Source: CAZNNH01 sp964574335 (GTDB taxonomy: Bacteria; Acidobacteriota; Vicinamibacteria; Fen-336). From it: a stretch of DNA of 18,066 nucleotides. The notes under the pieces are model-generated. The model searched no databases and was not told the DNA's origin. It worked only from the letters and a program-made list of their open reading frames with translations. The stretch is from the NCBI GenBank assembly GCA_964574335.1, contig CAZNNH010000127.1, positions 1 through 18,066 of the forward strand. Reading direction: 5' to 3'. This document shows, in pieces, positions 15,446 to 18,066 of the stretch (position 1 is the stretch's first letter; each line of letters begins with the position of its first letter). Made by a program: the position numbers and the translations under genes.

Positions 15446-17193
15446 CCTTCGCCGACCCGCTCTGGCTCTGGGCTCTCCTGGCGCTGCCGCTGCTGGCGGC
15501 GGCCGAGCTGTGGACGACCGGCCGCGACCGGCGGCGGATGACCCGGCTGGTGGCGCGCCCGCTCTGGGACCGGGTGGTGCGGCGTCCGGCCGAGCACTGG
15601 CGCTTCATCCGCCTGGCGCTGCTGCTGCTGGGCGTGACCGGCCTGGTGCTGGCGCTGGCCCGCCCGCAGTGGGGGATCGTCCGCGAGAAGGTGGAGCGCG
15701 AGGGCGTCGACGTGGTGCTGGCGCTGGACACCTCCGGCTCGATGGCCACCGAGGACGTCTCGCCGAGCCGCTTCTTCGTGGCCCGGGCGGCGCTGCTTTC
15801 GCTGATGTCGCGCCTCCCCGAGGACCGTTTCGCGCTGGTGGCCTTCGAGGGCGAGGCCTACCCGCTGGTGCCGCTCACCCTCGACGCCGACGCGGTGGGC
15901 CTGTTCCTCGAGACGCTCGAGCCGGGGTTCGTCCCCACCCCCGGGACCTCGCTCGGCCAAGGGCTGGCCGAGGGTCTGCGGCTGTTCGTGGACGAGGCCC
16001 GCGAGAACAAGGTGATGGTGCTGGTCTCGGACGGCGAGGACCTCGAGGGCGACGTCGACGAGGCGGTCCGCCGGGCCAAGGAGGCGGGCGTGATCGTCCA
16101 CACCGTGGGCGTGGGCACCGAGAAAGGGGAGCCGGTGCCCAACTTCGACCGCGAGGGGAACCCGGCCGGCTTCAAGAAGGACCAGGACGGCAACGTGGTG
16201 GTCTCGCGCCTCAACCCGGCTGCGCTCGAGGCGATCGCCCAGGGTACCGGCGGCCGCTTCTTCCGGATCAGCACCACCGACACCGGCCTGGCCGGCCTGG
16301 TCTCGGCGATCGACGGGATGCAGGAGCGTTCGCTGGCCCGGGAGTACTCCTATCGGAAGAAGGAGCGCTTCCAGGTGCCGCTGGCGGTGGGGCTGCTGGC
16401 GCTGGCGCTGGGCCTGCTGCTGCCCCTGCCGCTGCCGGCCCGGTGGGGACGGGCGGCGGTGGTCCTGCTGCTGCTGCTGCCGGTCGGACGCCTGGCGGCG
16501 GAGGAAGAGAAGCCCAGCTCCAACCTGACCGACGAGGTGCTGCTGCGTCCGCGCCGGTTGACGAGCCAGGGGCTCGAGGAGTACGAGCGGGGCAACCACC
16601 CGAAGGCGCTCGAGGCTTTCGAGGGCGCCGCGGCGGCCCGACCCGGCGACCCGGCCGGCCGCTTCAACCTGGCCGACGGCCTGTACAAGAACGGGAAGTA
16701 CGACGAGGCCGGCGCCATCTACGAGGCCCTGGGACGAAACGCCCGCTCGCCGCTGGCGGCGGCCTCGCGCTTCAACCTCGGCAACACCCGCTACCAGAAG
16801 CAGGACTACAAGAGCGCGATCGACGCCTACAAGCAGGCCCTGGACCTGGCGCCGAGCGATCCCGACACCATCCACAACCTGGAGCTGGCGCTGCGGGCGC
16901 TCCAGGAGCAGCAGCAACAGCAGAAGAACCAGGACAAGAAGGATCAAGACAAGGACCAGAAGCAGGACCAGCAGCAGAAGCAAGACCAGAAGCAGAACCA
17001 GGGGGACCAGAAGCAGCCGCAGCGTCCCAAGACCCAGGAAGAGAAGGAGAAGGAGCGCTTCAAGCAGGAGGCAGGGATGTCGAAGGAGATGGCCAACCAG
17101 CTCCTCGATGCCCTGCAGCAGAACGAGAAGGCCGAGCAGAAGAAGCTGCTGGCGGCGCGCCGCAAGCAGGCCAAGGGAGGCAAGGACTGGTGA
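15442..17193 (+). CDS. batB: BatB-BatC fusion: membrane vWA protein with TPR domain
   Basis: A 583-residue protein joining what are often two genes. Residues 1-340 are BatB: two TM segments, a vWA domain with DTSGSMA at 96-102 and VSDGEDLEGD, then a TM segment VPLAVGLLALALGLLLPLPL. A second hydrophobic stretch, AAVVLLLLLPVGRLAAEE, looks like the former BatC signal peptide, now an internal TM helix that would put what follows in the periplasm. BatC follows: TPR-like repeats at about 373-480 (RFNLADGLYKNGKYDEAGAI, then RFNLGNTRYQKQDYKSAIDA), a Gln/Lys/Asp-rich low-complexity linker (about 488-530) and a Lys-rich helical tail ending GGKDW. The reading frame is continuous with no sign of an error at the join. 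It overlaps batA by 4 bases and batD by 4 bases. Confidence 0.88.
   Translation: MTFADPLWLWALLALPLLAAAELWTTGRDRRRMTRLVARPLWDRVVRRPAEHWRFIRLALLLLGVTGLVLALARPQWGIVREKVEREGVDVVLALDTSGSMATEDVSPSRFFVARAALLSLMSRLPEDRFALVAFEGEAYPLVPLTLDADAVGLFLETLEPGFVPTPGTSLGQGLAEGLRLFVDEARENKVMVLVSDGEDLEGDVDEAVRRAKEAGVIVHTVGVGTEKGEPVPNFDREGNPAGFKKDQDGNVVVSRLNPAALEAIAQGTGGRFFRISTTDTGLAGLVSAIDGMQERSLAREYSYRKKERFQVPLAVGLLALALGLLLPLPLPARWGRAAVVLLLLLPVGRLAAEEEKPSSNLTDEVLLRPRRLTSQGLEEYERGNHPKALEAFEGAAAARPGDPAGRFNLADGLYKNGKYDEAGAIYEALGRNARSPLAAASRFNLGNTRYQKQDYKSAIDAYKQALDLAPSDPDTIHNLELALRALQEQQQQQKNQDKKDQDKDQKQDQQQKQDQKQNQGDQKQPQRPKTQEEKEKERFKQEAGMSKEMANQLLDALQQNEKAEQKKLLAARRKQAKGGKDW
16903..17040 (+). repeat. CAG/AAG-rich low-complexity tract inside batB-batC
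   Basis: A run dominated by CAG, AAG and GAC codons encodes a Gln/Lys/Asp-rich stretch (QEQQQQQ, then repeated QDQKQ-type units). It is an imperfect microsatellite-like sequence that could change length by slippage in multiples of three. Similar charged Gln-rich linkers occur in other BatC proteins. Confidence 0.7.
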
Positions 17194-18066
17194 GGCGGCT
17201 CCTCCCCGCGCTGGGCCTCCTGCTGCTGGCCGCCTCGGCGTCGGCTCAGGAGGGAGTGCGGGCCGAGGTGGACGCGCGCAAGATCGGCCTCCAGGACCTG
17301 GTCCAGCTCACGGTCACGGTCGAGGGGAGCTCCGGTGGCGCCGTCGGGTCGATCCCCACGCCCGCGCTCACCAACCTGCGGGTGGCGGGCGGGCCGTCGG
17401 TGGCTCAGCAGGTCTCGATCGTCAACGGCCAGATGTCGCAGAGCAAGACCTTCACCTTCGTGCTCCAGCCCACGAAGGTGGGCACCGCCACCATCGGTTC
17501 GATCCGGTTGAACCTGGGCGGGCAGCCCCAGGCCACCGAGGCGATCACGATCGAGGTGGTGCCGGGGAGCATCCGGCCCCAGGCCCAGCCGCGCTCCCGT
17601 CGGCTGGATCCCTTCGCGGACCCCTTCGGTGACGACCCGTTCGACTCCCTCTTCGGCCGCCGGACCCGCCCCCAGGCCGAGCCGAAGCTGTTCGTGCAGG
17701 CAGAGGCCAGCCGCCAGAAGCTCTACGTCGGCGAGGCGCTCTTGCTCACCTACTGGCTCTACACCCAGACGGCGGTGACCGACATCCAGCTCGCGGACGC
17801 CCCCCAGTACCCGGGCTTCTGGTCCGAGAGCATCGATGAGAAGGGACGGGGGCCGGCGCCGGAGGTGGTGGCGGTGGAGGGGGAGCGCTACCAGCGGGCG
17901 GTGATCCTGCGGCGGCTGCTGTTTCCCACCAAGGCCGGCTCGCTGACGGTCCCTCCCGCCACGTTCCGGATCGGCATCCCCCGCCTCTCCTTCTTCGACG
18001 CCGGCTCCGCCGTCGACCGCAGCACCAAGGCGGTGACGGTGGAGGCGCTGCCGGTGCCTGAGGAGC
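17190..18066 (+). CDS. batD: BatD-like protein (partial, runs off the right edge)
   Basis: The first 292 residues of a BatD/oxygen-tolerance-type protein; the frame is open to the window end with no stop. A signal peptide (1-19, ending ASASA) is followed by repeated beta-sandwich domains. The opening EGVRAEVDARKIGLQDLVQL is the usual BatD start, then FTFVLQPTKVGTATIGSIRL. A flexible Asp/Phe-rich segment follows (LDPFADPFGDDPFDSLFG), then a second domain beginning KLFVQAEASRQKLYVGEALL with LLFPTKAGSLTVPP. BatD is a periplasmic, membrane-anchored partner of BatA and BatB. The GTG start overlaps the previous stop codon (GTGA), and GGGAGG (17175-17180) lies 9 bases upstream. The C-terminal TM helix expected for the family would lie beyond the window. 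Confidence 0.88.
   Translation, partial: MRRLLPALGLLLLAASASAQEGVRAEVDARKIGLQDLVQLTVTVEGSSGGAVGSIPTPALTNLRVAGGPSVAQQVSIVNGQMSQSKTFTFVLQPTKVGTATIGSIRLNLGGQPQATEAITIEVVPGSIRPQAQPRSRRLDPFADPFGDDPFDSLFGRRTRPQAEPKLFVQAEASRQKLYVGEALLLTYWLYTQTAVTDIQLADAPQYPGFWSESIDEKGRGPAPEVVAVEGERYQRAVILRRLLFPTKAGSLTVPPATFRIGIPRLSFFDAGSAVDRSTKAVTVEALPVPEE

Noticed and set aside
15346..16983. 545-residue minus-strand open frame rich in Val, Gln and Arg
   Set aside because: It is antisense to batA and batB-batC. The Leu-rich start is the complement of the CAG tract, and no family motif is seen.

Overview
The window is about 18 kb of high-GC bacterial chromosome. The best guess is an Acidobacteriota-type organism. The clues are a decayed ADOP-type MacB/FtsX permease, a secreted retropepsin-like protein with a PDZ domain, and a complete MoxR/Bat operon. 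This is a judgement from family content, not from a marker gene. No rRNA, tRNA, CRISPR array or intact insertion sequence was seen.

Left part (1-8107) is a patchwork of unrelated single genes and gene remains. It holds a stand-alone RsbRD N-terminal-like sensor domain (274-723), then a permease pseudogene with a large internal deletion and at least two frameshifts (about 895-2202). Next come a secreted GH5 glycosidase (2298-3419) and a convergent SLC1/DAACS glutamate- or dicarboxylate-type symporter (3478-4806, minus). A small decayed gene of a toxin-partner-like type follows (about 5034-5341). Then lie an ArnT/GT39-like membrane glycosyltransferase (5385-6710, minus) and an AAA/DUF4143 ATPase (6791-7942, minus). 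The ATPase promoter has a perfect inverted repeat in its spacer. Directly behind that promoter lies the C-terminal stub of a VapC PIN toxin (about 7991-8107). Gene remnants and toxin-antitoxin debris mark this half as a region of turnover.

Middle part (8109-11163, minus strand) holds two genes that may be co-transcribed: a fosmidomycin-resistance-type MFS exporter, followed by an exported protein with two retropepsin DTG motifs and a C-terminal PDZ domain.

Right part (11206-18066, plus strand) is a tightly packed operon: moxR, DUF58 protein, a membrane protein with a BatD-like N-terminal domain, batA, a batB-batC fusion, and batD (cut by the window end). From the DUF58 gene onward every junction overlaps by 1-4 bases, which suggests translational coupling. 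MoxR ATPases are thought to act as chaperones for the von Willebrand A (MIDAS) proteins encoded beside them. BatA, BatB-C and BatD probably form a membrane-anchored periplasmic complex. A sigma70-like promoter with a palindrome between its -35 and -10 boxes precedes moxR. The only loose junction, moxR to DUF58, holds a 237-base hairpin-rich spacer that is not explained by coding.

I saw no clearly new multi-gene system. The best leads are the hairpin-rich spacer inside the MoxR operon, the operator-like palindromes at the ATPase and moxR promoters, the batB-batC fusion, and the double-DTG PDZ protease.
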